DNA from: Fibrobacter sp.
GTDB taxonomy: Bacteria; Fibrobacterota; Fibrobacteria; Fibrobacterales; Fibrobacteraceae
Assembly: GCA_024398835.1 (NCBI GenBank)
Contig: JAKSIK010000003.1
Location: 1 to 64,000 of the forward strand
Reading direction: 5' to 3'
DNA length: 64,000 nucleotides
Positions 40,130-50,068 of this stretch are shown piece by piece. Numbering within the stretch: position 1 is the stretch's first letter; each line of letters opens with the position of its first letter. The notes beneath the pieces were generated by a model. That model did no database searches, had not been told where the DNA came from, and saw only the letters and a program-made list of their open reading frames with translations. Position numbers and translations under genes: made by a program.

Positions 40130-42343
40130 TCAGTTGACTCCTTTCACTTTGCGCTCTCTATGCTTCGGATCGGTTTTCTTTTCCACGAGGGTCAGAATGT
40201 AAGTTAAAATATTTGCGATGATGAAGTAGAGAATTGCAGTCGCAATAAGTGGGAAAAAGGCTTCCATGGTGCGGGAACGGATGATGTCGGTGACTTTGGT
40301 GAGGTCCATGACGGCGATATAGCCTACGATGGACGTCATTTTCACCATGCTGATGAATTCCCCTTTGAGGACGGGAATAAAATGGTTTGCGGCCTGGGGG
40401 AGGAGAATCTTGAAGAAGGTTTGCCTGCGGTTGTAGCCGAGGGCTGCGGCGGCCTCCAGCTGCCCCTTTTCTACGGCATCCATACCGCTCCGCATGATTT
40501 CGGAGGCGTAGACGCCGAAGTTTATGCCAAATCCGATGACAGCAACGACAACCCCATTTAGGTTAGAATGTCCAAAGATGATGTAATAGAGAATCATGAG
40601 AAGAACAAGAACGGGCATTCCTTGGATGACCCTGATAAAGACCGCACTAGTGATGGAAGAAACCCTGTTTTTACTGCGGCGGAAGAAACAGATGATGAAG
40701 CCGAGGAGTGTGCCGAAAATTCCGGAGAAGATGGAAATAATGATGGTAATGCCGAGCCCGTTGCAGACCATTTTCCAGCGATTTTCTTGCAGGAAAGTGC
40801 GATGGAAACTTTTTTTAAGTTCTGCAATAAATGATGTTTTCATCTCTGAAAGAGCTGATTCGTCACGAACGACGACAATGCCCTCATTTTCATAGTACGG
40901 GATGGAAAAATCAACGAGCTTTTGTCTTTCTTCGGTAATGCTGATTCCGGAAATTCCCAGGTCAACCTTTCCTGAAGTAATGGAAGGAATTAGTGTAGAG
41001 AATTCATATGTTTTAAAGACGATTTTCTTGTCCAGCATTTTTCCCAATCGAAGCATTAGGTCTATGTTGATCCCGGCTAACTGGTTTCCTTTGAAGAAGT
41101 CGAAAGGAGGATTGATTCCTTCTGTCGCAATATTCAATGTTCCGTTTTTTCCTTCCCAGTCTTGAGGAATGCAATAATCGTCTTCTTTCTCATGGTTCCA
41201 TTTGTCAATAATTTGCGCTAGTTCTCCATTATCCTTTAGAATTTGAATCAAGGAGTCTATTGTTGCTTTTATGGGATTTCCTTTTTTTATTGCTATGCCA
41301 AAATAATCTTTGCTGAGTTTTTCGTCTAAAATCTTTACATCAGGGAAATTACGCATCCAGTGGTAAACAACGGATTTATCAATACTGATGGCATCTACTT
41401 TTCGTGATTTGAGGGCGTTAAAAATGTCGGTATAGGTTGTGAAATATTTTATTTCTGCGGCCTTGATGCGTTCAGAAGTTAGTTTGTCGTAAATAGAACC
41501 TGTGGCAACAGCGATTTTTTTGCCTTCAAGGCCTTTAAATGTTGTGTACTGCTGAAATTTATTTTCTTTTGATTTGTCTAAAACGATGATGACATTTTCA
41601 TTGTAGTAGTAGGGAATGGAAAAGTCAATGATTTTCTTCCGTTCTTCCGTAATGCTGATGCTAGACATGCACATGTCTGTTTTGTTTGCCCCCAGGGATG
41701 GCATAAAGCCTGCAAAGTCCATGATGGAAATTTCCATTTTTTTATGGAGGGCTGCACCGATTGCATTGATGATGTCGATGTTGATTCCTGCAAGTTTATT
41801 GTTTTTGAAAAAATCAAAGGGAGGATTGGAACCTTCTACGGCAACACGGAGGACTTCATCTAAATCTGAATTAACAGGATCCTCGCTTTTTGTATCCTCC
41901 GTTTCATTTTCCCATTTTTCAATAATCTGCTGAAGTTCTCCTGATTCACGCAAAGTTTGAATAACGGAGTCAATGCCTGCCTTGTAAGGGCTGTTCTTTG
42001 GGAAGGCGATCCCGTAGGCATCGTGATTGATGAGTTCGCTTAAAGTCCGAGTTTGTGGATATAGCTTGAGGTATGGCTTTGCAATGGATAAATCCAGCCC
42101 GATGGCATCTACATTTCGAGCTTCAAGAGCCTGGAATAAATCTGCGCTTGTAGTAAGGTAGTGAATGTCTGGATTCTTTACAACTCCAAGAACCATTTGG
42201 TCAAAAACGGTTCCTGACTTGACTGCGATTCGCTTCCCTTCCAAATCAGCGAATGTCTGATAGTTGTCGGTTTTGTCTTGACTGCATCCGCAGAGAATCA
42301 GGAGAAGTGCTCCAATAGCCAGAAATGTTTGTGAGAACTTCAT
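40130..42343 (-). CDS. ABC transporter fusion: lipoprotein, four receptor half-domains, permease
   Basis: A 737-residue protein. Lipobox LCGC (Cys20) anchors the N-terminus. Four SBP_bac_3 half-domains follow: lobe-2 half ([19 protein letters not shown], ~30-150), lobe-1 half ([18 protein letters not shown], ~165-265), lobe-2 half ([17 protein letters not shown], ~275-385), lobe-1 half ([18 protein letters not shown], ~405-500). The permease domain (~530-725) carries the EAA loop [24 protein letters not shown]. Read as units, this is two copies of a lobe2-lobe1 (circularly permuted) receptor plus permease. The ATG overlaps the stop of the upstream homologue (ATGA) and AGGGGG precedes it. Polar amino-acid import is likely; ligand unknown. 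Confidence 0.9.
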   Translation of the reverse strand: MKFSQTFLAIGALLLILCGCSQDKTDNYQTFADLEGKRIAVKSGTVFDQMVLGVVKNPDIHYLTTSADLFQALEARNVDAIGLDLSIAKPYLKLYPQTRTLSELINHDAYGIAFPKNSPYKAGIDSVIQTLRESGELQQIIEKWENETEDTKSEDPVNSDLDEVLRVAVEGSNPPFDFFKNNKLAGINIDIINAIGAALHKKMEISIMDFAGFMPSLGANKTDMCMSSISITEERKKIIDFSIPYYYNENVIIVLDKSKENKFQQYTTFKGLEGKKIAVATGSIYDKLTSERIKAAEIKYFTTYTDIFNALKSRKVDAISIDKSVVYHWMRNFPDVKILDEKLSKDYFGIAIKKGNPIKATIDSLIQILKDNGELAQIIDKWNHEKEDDYCIPQDWEGKNGTLNIATEGINPPFDFFKGNQLAGINIDLMLRLGKMLDKKIVFKTYEFSTLIPSITSGKVDLGISGISITEERQKLVDFSIPYYENEGIVVVRDESALSEMKTSFIAELKKSFHRTFLQENRWKMVCNGLGITIIISIFSGIFGTLLGFIICFFRRSKNRVSSITSAVFIRVIQGMPVLVLLMILYYIIFGHSNLNGVVVAVIGFGINFGVYASEIMRSGMDAVEKGQLEAAAALGYNRRQTFFKILLPQAANHFIPVLKGEFISMVKMTSIVGYIAVMDLTKVTDIIRSRTMEAFFPLIATAILYFIIANILTYILTLVEKKTDPKHRERKVKGVN

Positions 42344-43842
42344 TGAACCCCCTTGATTTTTCGATAGCGTTGTTTGGGGTCCGTCTTTTTTTCAATCAAA
42401 ACGAGAATGCGAGTGAGGAGTATGGCGATGATGAAGTAGAGAATTGCAGTCGCAATAAGTGGGAAAAAGGCTTCCATGGTGCGGGAACGGATGATGTCGG
42501 TGACTTTGGTGAGGTCCATGACGGCGATATAGCCCACGATGGACGTCATTTTCACCATGCTGATGAATTCCCCCTTGAGGACGGGAATGAAATGGTTTGC
42601 GGCCTGAGGGAGAAGTATCTTGAAAAAGGTTTGCCTGCGGTTGTAGCCGAGGGCTGCAGCGGCTTCCAGTTGCCCCTTTTCTACGGCATCCATGCCGCTC
42701 CGCATGATTTCGGAAGAGTAAACGCCGAAGTTGATGGAAAATCCGATGATAGCGACGATGATTCCGCTGATGTTGGAGCGAGCGAAAATGACGTAGTAGA
42801 GAATCATGAGGAGCACGAGAATCGGCATCCCCTGAATGATGCGAATGAAAACAGCGCTGGATATGGAGGAAATTTTGAGCTTGCTCCGCCGGAACAAGCA
42901 GATGATGAAACCGAGGATGATGCCGAAAATGCCCGAAAGAATGGAGAGGATGAGGGTGACGCCGAGGCCGTCCAGAATCATTTTCCAGCGGCTTTCAATG
43001 ATGAACGTCCGATGGAAGCTGGCTTTCAGCTCGTCAAAAAATGAGGCTTTGGCAGCTTCTGCGTTCGAAAGCTCTTTTTTGACCATGGCGATGATGGCAC
43101 TTTCAAAATAGGGATGTGTAAAGTCGATAATCTGGCTGCGTTCCTCGGTAATGACGATGCCTGCAATGCACATGTCGATTTTTCCGGTCTGGAGTGCGGG
43201 CATGAGGGCATTAAAATCCATGGCGACGAATTCAATTTTTTTATCCAGTGCCTTCCCGATGGCGAGAATGAGCTCCATATCGGCCCCAGCTAGTTCGTTG
43301 TTGAGATAGAAGTTAGTGGGCGGCATGGCGCCCGTGGTGCCTACGACAAGCGTGCCGTTTTTACCTTCCCAGTCCTGCTTTGGCATTTCGGATTCTTCGT
43401 TTGAAATCCATTTCTCGACAAGTTTGGCATAGAAACCCTGATTAAACATTTGTTCAATGACGGGGTCCAGCTCTGTCTTTAGGGGGCTTCCTTTCTTTAG
43501 ACCGATGGCTTGTGGAACTGTGGGAAGAATCTTTTCAAGGATTTTTATGTCCGAGTATTTTTTTGTAAAGCGAGTGGCGTTGATGAGTTCAAAAATGGCT
43601 GCATTAATTTTTTCTTTCTGAAGGGCCAGAACGATTTCTGTGACACTTTGAAAATAGCTGAGTTCTACTTGCCCAATGCTATCCAGAACCAATTGGTCGT
43701 GGAATGTTCCTGTGATGACGCCAACTTGTTTGCCCCGCAGGTCTTGTTTTGATTGAATTACGGTTTCTTTACGAGATTCGCCGCAGCTGCATAGTGATAT
43801 TATGCAGAACAGCGTGATCAGGTAAAAAAATAATTTTCTCAT
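42340..43842 (-). CDS. ABC transporter fusion: lipoprotein, permuted receptor domain, permease
   Basis: A 500-residue paralogue of the next gene. The start at 43842 (MRKLFFYLITLFCIISLCSC) gives a lipoprotein signal; a TTG-initiated extension is unlikely. One lobe-2 half (DLRGKQVGVITGTFHDQ) is followed by one lobe-1 half (TLVVGTTGAMPPTNFYLNN) and a permease domain almost identical to that of the downstream protein, in DNA as well. Both permeases could pair as a heterodimer served by the single ATPase at 39043-40128. First gene of the three-gene operon, directly downstream of the guaA terminator. Confidence 0.9.
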   Translation of the reverse strand: MRKLFFYLITLFCIISLCSCGESRKETVIQSKQDLRGKQVGVITGTFHDQLVLDSIGQVELSYFQSVTEIVLALQKEKINAAIFELINATRFTKKYSDIKILEKILPTVPQAIGLKKGSPLKTELDPVIEQMFNQGFYAKLVEKWISNEESEMPKQDWEGKNGTLVVGTTGAMPPTNFYLNNELAGADMELILAIGKALDKKIEFVAMDFNALMPALQTGKIDMCIAGIVITEERSQIIDFTHPYFESAIIAMVKKELSNAEAAKASFFDELKASFHRTFIIESRWKMILDGLGVTLILSILSGIFGIILGFIICLFRRSKLKISSISSAVFIRIIQGMPILVLLMILYYVIFARSNISGIIVAIIGFSINFGVYSSEIMRSGMDAVEKGQLEAAAALGYNRRQTFFKILLPQAANHFIPVLKGEFISMVKMTSIVGYIAVMDLTKVTDIIRSRTMEAFFPLIATAILYFIIAILLTRILVLIEKKTDPKQRYRKIKGVQ

Positions 43843-43854
43843 GAGGTAAAAAAT

Positions 43855-43878
43855 CAACGCGCGAGATGTCGCGCGTTG
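43855..43878 (-). terminator. Intrinsic terminator of guaA
   Basis: CAACGCGCGA (43855-43864) and TCGCGCGTTG (43869-43878) form a perfect 10-base stem with loop GATG, followed on the minus strand by ATTTTTTACC. It lies between guaA and the ABC operon. Confidence 0.88.
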
Positions 43879-43890
43879 AAGGACTCGATT

Positions 43891-45714
43891 TTATTCCCAC
43901 TCGATAGTTCCCGGGGGTTTGTGGGTGACGTCGTACCAGAGGCTTCCTGCGCCTTCCATTTCGAATTTGCGCCAGAGGCCTGCAAGCATCGCTTGATTGA
44001 TTTCGGCGAAGTTCGCGGTCATGGCTTCGGTGGAGTTCACCGGGCGCATCACGATGCAGGGCTTGCCTGCGGTACGGAGCGGAACGCTCACCACGGGCAT
44101 CTGCCAAATTTGTTCGTACAGGTTGTTTTCTTGCAGGAACGTGGTGCAGATGTCGTCGAACTTGCGAAGCGTGTCGAAGTTGACCCGGGTGGCGTACTGT
44201 TCCACGAGTTTCGGGTCTTCATCGGCGACGGTGCCAATCTGGTAAATCACGCGGTTGATGGCCTTGAAGCGGTTCGCGAGTTCGGTCGAGAACTTTTCGC
44301 ACTGCTTCCAGGAGAGGCCCGCGGTCGTGAGGAGGAACGGCTGCGCATAGGTGCGGCCGTCGCCTTGCACGCCCACGCTCTTGATGGGGAGCATGCGGCC
44401 AGAAATGTTGTTTGCCTTGAGGTAGTCGGCGAGGGTTCCGCCGTTGGTGTCCTTCACGTCATCGAAGGCGACCATGTCCTGGGCGAGTTTGCCGTCGCTG
44501 CAAAGCAGGCGCACGCCGAGACCCGGGCCCGGGAACGGATGGCGCCACACGAGGTTGTGCGGAATGCCAAGTTCTTCGCCCAATGCGCGGACTTCGTCCT
44601 TGTAGAGGTCGGCGAGCGGTTCCAGCACGAGGCCCTTTTCCATGAGGTCCAGGACTTCCTTGACGCGGTTGTGGTGCGTCTTGATCTTGTCGGCGTTCTT
44701 GGTGCCGCCACTTTCGATGGTGTCGGGGTAAATGGTGCCCTGGGCCATCATCCACTGGTTCGGGTCCAAGTTGAGTTTTGCCATTTCCTCGTCTTTCACC
44801 ACGAGGAATTCCTTGCCGATGATGCCGCGCTTGGTTTCGGGGGCCGTAATGCCCACGAGCTTCGAAAGGAAGTGTTCGCTTGCGTCGCGGATCTTCAGGT
44901 TGTTCATGCCTTCCTTGGTGAGGTAGTCCATGATTTTCTGGGATTCGCCGAGGCGCATCATGCCGTTATCCACATGCAGACCCAATACCTTTTCGGGGCC
45001 GAGCACGCGGTTCAAGAGGACGAATGCCACTGTGGAATCCACACCGCCGGAAACCAGCAGGAACACCTTGCGGTCCTTCACCTGTTCCTGAATGCGAGCG
45101 GTAATGAGGGGCAGGTAGCTCTTCATGTTCCAGGTCTTCTTTGCGCCGGTGATGTCCACGAAGTTCTCGAGAATCTTCATGCCGAACTTGCTGTGCGTGA
45201 CTTCCGGGTGGAACTGGATGCCGTAAATCTTCTTTTCGTCGAAAGCGACGGCCGCGATTTCGCAGTCCTTGGTGCTTGCGACGATGCGGTAGCCTTCCGG
45301 GAGTTTCGTCACCTGGTCGCCGTGGCTCATCCACATGGGGGAGGCCTTCGGGAGACCCTTCAAAATCGGGCAGTTTTCGTCACCTACGATGAGGTCGGCG
45401 ATGCCGTATTCCTTGACCTTGCCCGGCTCCACGTGACCGCCTAGCTGCTGGGCGATGAGCTGGTGGCCGTAGCAAATGCCGAGCTTCGGCACAGGAAGGT
45501 TCAAGATTTCGGGATTGTATTCCGGAGCGTCGGCTGCGTAAACGGAACTCGGACCGCCGCTGTAAATGATTCCCTTGACGCCTTCCAGTTCGGAAACGTC
45601 GCAGTTGGGAGAGTGGATTTCAGTGAAAACGCCGAGACGGCGGACACGGTTTGCGATAAGGTGGGCGTACTGTCCACCAAAATCGAGAACGGCAATGGTG
45701 TCTACATTTTTCAT
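43891..45714 (-). CDS. guaA: GMP synthase (glutamine-hydrolysing), long form
   Basis: A 607-residue enzyme that converts XMP to GMP. The N-terminal class I glutaminase domain has GICYGHQ with the nucleophile cysteine and FHPEVTHS. The ATP pyrophosphatase domain has the PP-loop VSGGVDST. The C-terminus ends in the expected GTIEWE. It is about 80 residues longer than the E. coli type (525 aa), with extra sequence in the C-terminal dimerisation half, as in the longer GuaA group. No Shine-Dalgarno is visible. Confidence 0.97.
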   Translation of the reverse strand: MKNVDTIAVLDFGGQYAHLIANRVRRLGVFTEIHSPNCDVSELEGVKGIIYSGGPSSVYAADAPEYNPEILNLPVPKLGICYGHQLIAQQLGGHVEPGKVKEYGIADLIVGDENCPILKGLPKASPMWMSHGDQVTKLPEGYRIVASTKDCEIAAVAFDEKKIYGIQFHPEVTHSKFGMKILENFVDITGAKKTWNMKSYLPLITARIQEQVKDRKVFLLVSGGVDSTVAFVLLNRVLGPEKVLGLHVDNGMMRLGESQKIMDYLTKEGMNNLKIRDASEHFLSKLVGITAPETKRGIIGKEFLVVKDEEMAKLNLDPNQWMMAQGTIYPDTIESGGTKNADKIKTHHNRVKEVLDLMEKGLVLEPLADLYKDEVRALGEELGIPHNLVWRHPFPGPGLGVRLLCSDGKLAQDMVAFDDVKDTNGGTLADYLKANNISGRMLPIKSVGVQGDGRTYAQPFLLTTAGLSWKQCEKFSTELANRFKAINRVIYQIGTVADEDPKLVEQYATRVNFDTLRKFDDICTTFLQENNLYEQIWQMPVVSVPLRTAGKPCIVMRPVNSTEAMTANFAEINQAMLAGLWRKFEMEGAGSLWYDVTHKPPGTIEWE

Positions 45715-45737
45715 AAGGCTACCAAAATAATTTTAGT

Positions 45738-45745
45738 CAAAGATA
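45738..45745 (-). promoter_or_regulatory. -7 box of guaA
   Basis: Minus-strand TATCTTTG matches TAnnTTTG exactly and lies 23 bases before the guaA ATG, predicting a leader of about 18 bases. Confidence 0.5.
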
Positions 45746-45805
45746 GTTTTTTTTGCCAAATCTTATTGTTCCTGCCGTAAATGGAATTCTTTAATTCAAA
45801 AAATA

Positions 45806-45813
45806 TATCTTTA
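45806..45813 (+). promoter_or_regulatory. Candidate -7 box of the moxR operon
   Basis: TATCTTTA (one mismatch to TAnnTTTG) ends four bases before the ATG at 45818; no Shine-Dalgarno. Leaderless start predicted. Confidence 0.4.
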
Positions 45814-45817
45814 GAGC

Positions 45818-46726
45818 ATGATTGAAAATCTTGTTTTTGCTCTAAATTCTGTCCTCCTGGGAAAAGAGGAATCTGTTAAAATGCTGGTGATGGCGCTCCT
45901 GGCTGATGGGCATGTGCTGATTGAGGATGTGCCCGGTACTGGGAAGACGACGCTAGCGAAAGCCTTGGCGGCGGCCATTGGGGCGGATTTTGCACGCATA
46001 CAGTTTACGCCAGACCTGCTCCCTGCCGATGTGACGGGTGGAGCAGTTTTTAAGGCGAACATTGGTGATTTTGAAATTCGAAAGGGTCCAGTTTTTACAC
46101 AGGTGCTTTTGGCGGATGAAATCAACCGTGCGTCGCCAAGAACCCAGAGCGCATTGTTGGAGGCTATGGAAGAGCGCCAGGTGAGCCTTGAAGGAAATCG
46201 CCACAAACTGCCGGAACTTTTTATGGTTTTGGCAACGGAAAACCCGGTGGAATTCCATGGCGTTTTTCCGCTACCAGAAGCCCAGATGGACCGCTTCATG
46301 ATTCGCCTCAGTTTGGGGTATCCCAATGCGGAAACGGAACTTCAGGTATTGCGAACCCATCGCGAGGGAAAACCCATTGATGCTGTGAAGGCGGTAACCA
46401 CGCCGGATGCAATTCTTGAGGCTCGGAAAACAGTGCAGAAAATCCATGTGGACGAGGCCCTTGAAGGCTATGTGGTGTCCTTGGTGCAAGCGACGCGTGA
46501 GGATCCTTCTGTTCGTCTTGCGGCAAGCCCTCGTGCAGGCATCAATCTCATCAAGATGGCTCAGGCTTCCGCTTATGTGAATGGCCGCGACCATATTATT
46601 CCTGATGACATCCAAAAGGTATTCTTCCCGGTAATGGAGCATCGTGTTTTTGCAAAGGAATCCGTTCCTGGTGCAAGCCGAAAAATTTTGGAAGGTATTT
46701 TGAAGCAGGTTAAGATACCGAAATAA
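45818..46726 (+). CDS. MoxR family AAA+ ATPase
   Basis: A 302-residue AAA_3/MoxR ATPase: Walker A DVPGTGKTTLAKAL, the TPDLLPADVTGG motif, Walker B VLLADEINRA, sensor 1 LATENPVEF, and FPLPEAQMDRF. Family members act as chaperones that mature protein complexes. It heads a moxR-DUF58-transglutaminase operon, a widely conserved arrangement thought to work at the cell envelope. The next gene starts 10 bases after the stop. Confidence 0.93.
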   Translation: MIENLVFALNSVLLGKEESVKMLVMALLADGHVLIEDVPGTGKTTLAKALAAAIGADFARIQFTPDLLPADVTGGAVFKANIGDFEIRKGPVFTQVLLADEINRASPRTQSALLEAMEERQVSLEGNRHKLPELFMVLATENPVEFHGVFPLPEAQMDRFMIRLSLGYPNAETELQVLRTHREGKPIDAVKAVTTPDAILEARKTVQKIHVDEALEGYVVSLVQATREDPSVRLAASPRAGINLIKMAQASAYVNGRDHIIPDDIQKVFFPVMEHRVFAKESVPGASRKILEGILKQVKIPK

Positions 46727-46736
46727 TGGGCCCAAT

Positions 46737-47933
46737 ATGTCCGTTGCTTCAACAATCAAGTGGATTTTGGATTCGATTCCCCGTGCGCCCAAGCGTGCGG
46801 GTGTTTTGATGAAAATCTACTATTGTTGGCAGGAGTGTTTTACCCCGGCAGGGCATGCCGCTGCGGCTCTATTTGCGCTCTCTCTTGCCTTGGGAATGAT
46901 TCCCGGATTTTGGGCGGCCTGGATTTTCTGCGGTCTCGATTTTCTGTTTTTCCTGGCACTTATTCCCACATGGTATTTGACGACAAAGAACAAGGCGAAG
47001 ACAAATCTAATTCGCGTTATTCCCGTTGTAGAAGGGGAAAATGCGGTTGCTGAAGTTTCTTTTTCTGCCATAACGAACATTGACCAGGTTTCCGTGGGTG
47101 CGTTTCGCATGGACCCTCAACTAAAATGTTTGGAATCTAAACCATTGCTAGGTTCGAAGGCTGGTAATTCCTATCAACTTCAGTGTAGAATCACCACCCG
47201 AAATCGCGGAGCTTTCAAAATACCCAAGATGGCGCTGCTTGTTCCTGAAATCAATGGAATGCTTCGCTTCGCCATGGACATGGGAAGTGCAGAACTTCTG
47301 GTTTATCCACGCATTATAAAAGTTTCTTCATTTTCTTTCCTGACATCGGGAACTAGCGGCCTCGTGTTTGCTCCGCTTCTTTTACCAAGCCTCACAAGAG
47401 GGATGGATTTCGTAGGAGTTCGTGAATATCGGGAAGGGGATTCTCTTCGGGATTTGCATCACAAGGCTTTTGCCCGCTATGGCAAGCCATTTACTAAGGA
47501 ATTTGAAACGGAACGTGGGGCTGGTGCGGTTCTTGTTTTGGATGTCGAGACCCGCTCCATTGCCGACCGGATGCGTTTAGAGCCCCTCATTCGGCTTACT
47601 GCTGGTGTAGGCCGTTTTCTACAGGAGCGCGGAGCTTTGGGACGGTTCTTCATTGGAGATGAGGAAATCCCTATTGTTTCCGCTGATGGCGGAAAGTCGC
47701 TGCTAGACGCATTGGCCCGCATTCCACAGAAGGGACTGTCAACTGCAAAACCTCATTCCTGGTCACCGGCTGCAAGGCCCATGGGCCCCGTGCTTCGACT
47801 CGGTTTGTTCCCTAAAAAAGAGGATTTGGTCCACAAGCAGATTGTGGTGGAATCTTCCGAAAGAACATCTGCTGCAGATGACACTCTGTTTGTGAATGTG
47901 AACAAATTAAATGCGGTGGAGGTGTCACTATGA
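46737..47933 (+). CDS. DUF58 domain membrane protein
   Basis: A 398-residue protein. Two membrane helices lie at about residues 38-80; a soluble part follows with the DUF58 signature GVREYREGDSLRDLHHKAFARYGKPFTKEFE and a vWA-like VLVLDVETRS. Function is unknown, but it is the standard partner of MoxR ATPases. The stop overlaps the ATG of the transglutaminase gene (ATGA at 47930-47933). Confidence 0.9.
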   Translation: MSVASTIKWILDSIPRAPKRAGVLMKIYYCWQECFTPAGHAAAALFALSLALGMIPGFWAAWIFCGLDFLFFLALIPTWYLTTKNKAKTNLIRVIPVVEGENAVAEVSFSAITNIDQVSVGAFRMDPQLKCLESKPLLGSKAGNSYQLQCRITTRNRGAFKIPKMALLVPEINGMLRFAMDMGSAELLVYPRIIKVSSFSFLTSGTSGLVFAPLLLPSLTRGMDFVGVREYREGDSLRDLHHKAFARYGKPFTKEFETERGAGAVLVLDVETRSIADRMRLEPLIRLTAGVGRFLQERGALGRFFIGDEEIPIVSADGGKSLLDALARIPQKGLSTAKPHSWSPAARPMGPVLRLGLFPKKEDLVHKQIVVESSERTSAADDTLFVNVNKLNAVEVSL

Positions 47934-49975
47934 GCCTTTTCCGCGAAATATCGAAAACCCTCTTTTTAACTCTTGCCAGCCTCAATCTTGGAATTTCTTC
48001 CGGGCTTGAATGGCTTGGAATTCTATTCGCAATAGGATTCATCTATTTAGGAATCCGGGACACTCGTCATGGGAACGGATATGGATTGGAAGGAAATGGT
48101 GCTACTTCAAAAAATCCCCGCTATCGCAAAGCATGGGCTTATGGAGCTATCGTTCCATGCGCCATTTGGTGGGTCCTGACACCGGGAGTAGACTACGGAG
48201 TTTCTCCCTGGCTAGTATTCATTCCTGGATTCTACCTTTGTTTTTTGGCCTTAATCCAAAAGAGAAGTCTTGGTAACGGTGGCTACGAGGCATTTGTCGC
48301 TTTTGATGGCTGTGCCGTTTTGCTTTGCAGTTTTTTCCAGGCAGGGCGACCAGGCGTGATTACGGGAATTGTTGCACTGTTTTTTGCACTTGTTGCCTAT
48401 AGTCGTCCAAAGACGGCCTTATGGAAGCACCTGCTCTTCATTCTCCTTTTTGTGTGTTTTGGTTTTTCTGCTTATGGTGGTTGGCAATATTGGAAAAATC
48501 ATCGCAGTTATCATGGCTCCTGGGGTAGAGATTACTATGAAAAAAATAGAGTGATGGGATTTGACCCCGTCGTTTCTCTGGGTTCTTTTTCCAGCAACTA
48601 TCATTCCCGTTATAATGGCCAGGTTGTCATTCGCGTTTGGGATACCCTAGCTCCGGAATACCTGAAAGGTGCAGTTTACGAAAAATATGTGGCAGGCATT
48701 TGGAAACTTCCACCAAAACCGGAGAAGAAACTGTATCCAAGTAGATACAATGTGGACTACGCTGTTTTTGAGATAGGGGATTCTTTGGCTGTTCCAGAAA
48801 AATCCTGCGCAATCTGGGTTCAGACAGCGATGGACAATTTTGGTTTTATGTTTGCTGCACCCGGTGCTGTAGGTGTTGCAGCCAAAAATGCTGATTCCTT
48901 GGATTACTATAACACGGGAATCTTTACAGGCGTAAACGGTAATCGCAGCGATTGGTATTACTTTGTGCTGAATGATGAATTTGCTGGCGCGGAATCCGTA
49001 GGCATTGGCCCCGCGATAATGGATACGGATTTAAACTTCCTTCATATTGCAAAACCTTACGAGGGTTTGATTGATTCTATTGCTGTTGAAATGGGGCTGG
49101 TTTCGCAAAATCCGGATACTACGGCATTTGCCATAAGGCAGTATTTCAGGAATAACTTCAAGTATTCGCTGGTGGTTCCAGGGGTGCATCATCACTGGCA
49201 TAGACATAAGGAGGGTTCTCCTAAGGAAGAACCTCTGCGTCATTTCTGGACTGCAAAGGGAGGCTATTGCGAATATTATGCAACGCTTGCGGTGCTTCTC
49301 CTCCGGCACCAAAGGATCCCGGCCCGCTACGTGACGGGGTTTGCTCATCCGGAACGAGTAGCGGGCCGTCCCTATGTCCAATACCGCAGGCATCATTCCC
49401 ACGCCTGGGTGGAAGTCTATGCTCGCGGAACATGGCTTCCTTTTGACCCGACTCCGCCAATTCCTGCGGCAAGTTTCAAATCTCCATCATGGTTCCAGAC
49501 GAAGTGGGAAGGTATTCAGGGACGATTCGCCTTCTTCTTCCATTTCCTGAAGGAAGGGGAGTGGCGTCGCACTGTAGATGACTGGCAATCCATAACGCAG
49601 CGGATGCTGGAAAGTCCGTTCTTCTATGGAGGCTTATTTGCGTTTATATGCATCATCTTTTTACTAAAACTGCGTAAAAATCGTGCAAATCATCGCACTA
49701 TAAAAAGTCAGATATCCGATTCTTCAAAAGATTTGATTCGTAAATTAGATACTGCTGAAAAATATTTCGCAAAATATGGAATTGTTCGTAATGCTGGAGA
49801 AACGGTGGAACAATTCCAAGCAAGACTTTACAAAATTTGCGAGACAGGTAAAGATGAACATTTTGTAGGACAGCTTGAGAAGTATAAGGAAATGTTTGCT
49901 AATATTGAAACATATAACAATCTGCGCTGGAAAAATCTCAAAATGAATGTGAAAAGGGACAATTATAGACGCTAG
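47930..49975 (+). CDS. Transglutaminase-like membrane protein (TgpA-like)
   Basis: A 681-residue protein. The N-terminal third holds about six membrane helices. The periplasmic part carries a transglutaminase-like protease fold with Cys (GGYCEYYATL, ~444), His (HHSHAWVEVY, ~489) and Asp (WLPFDPTPP, ~504). One more membrane helix (FFYGGLFAFICIIFLLKL) and a cytoplasmic C-terminal helical tail follow. GGAGGTG precedes the ATG. Together with MoxR and the DUF58 protein it forms an envelope-associated system of unknown substrate. Confidence 0.92.
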   Translation: MSLFREISKTLFLTLASLNLGISSGLEWLGILFAIGFIYLGIRDTRHGNGYGLEGNGATSKNPRYRKAWAYGAIVPCAIWWVLTPGVDYGVSPWLVFIPGFYLCFLALIQKRSLGNGGYEAFVAFDGCAVLLCSFFQAGRPGVITGIVALFFALVAYSRPKTALWKHLLFILLFVCFGFSAYGGWQYWKNHRSYHGSWGRDYYEKNRVMGFDPVVSLGSFSSNYHSRYNGQVVIRVWDTLAPEYLKGAVYEKYVAGIWKLPPKPEKKLYPSRYNVDYAVFEIGDSLAVPEKSCAIWVQTAMDNFGFMFAAPGAVGVAAKNADSLDYYNTGIFTGVNGNRSDWYYFVLNDEFAGAESVGIGPAIMDTDLNFLHIAKPYEGLIDSIAVEMGLVSQNPDTTAFAIRQYFRNNFKYSLVVPGVHHHWHRHKEGSPKEEPLRHFWTAKGGYCEYYATLAVLLLRHQRIPARYVTGFAHPERVAGRPYVQYRRHHSHAWVEVYARGTWLPFDPTPPIPAASFKSPSWFQTKWEGIQGRFAFFFHFLKEGEWRRTVDDWQSITQRMLESPFFYGGLFAFICIIFLLKLRKNRANHRTIKSQISDSSKDLIRKLDTAEKYFAKYGIVRNAGETVEQFQARLYKICETGKDEHFVGQLEKYKEMFANIETYNNLRWKNLKMNVKRDNYRR

Positions 49976-50010
49976 AAAAAAAAGAATGTGGCAAATTGTT
50001 GCCTTTAGTG

Positions 50011-50018
50011 TATATTTG
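50011..50018 (+). promoter_or_regulatory. -7 box of the DUF4874/DUF4832 gene
   Basis: TATATTTG is an exact TAnnTTTG match 50 bases before the start at 50069. Confidence 0.5.
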
Positions 50019-50068
50019 ATGATATGGTTGAAGTCTAATAGTGGTTCATAAATAAAATGGGGTTGGAT

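Noticed and set aside
43876..45444. 522-codon plus-strand open frame
   Set aside because: Exact antisense of guaA. Its length follows from the codon bias of the real gene; it has no recognisable domain and no ribosome-binding site.
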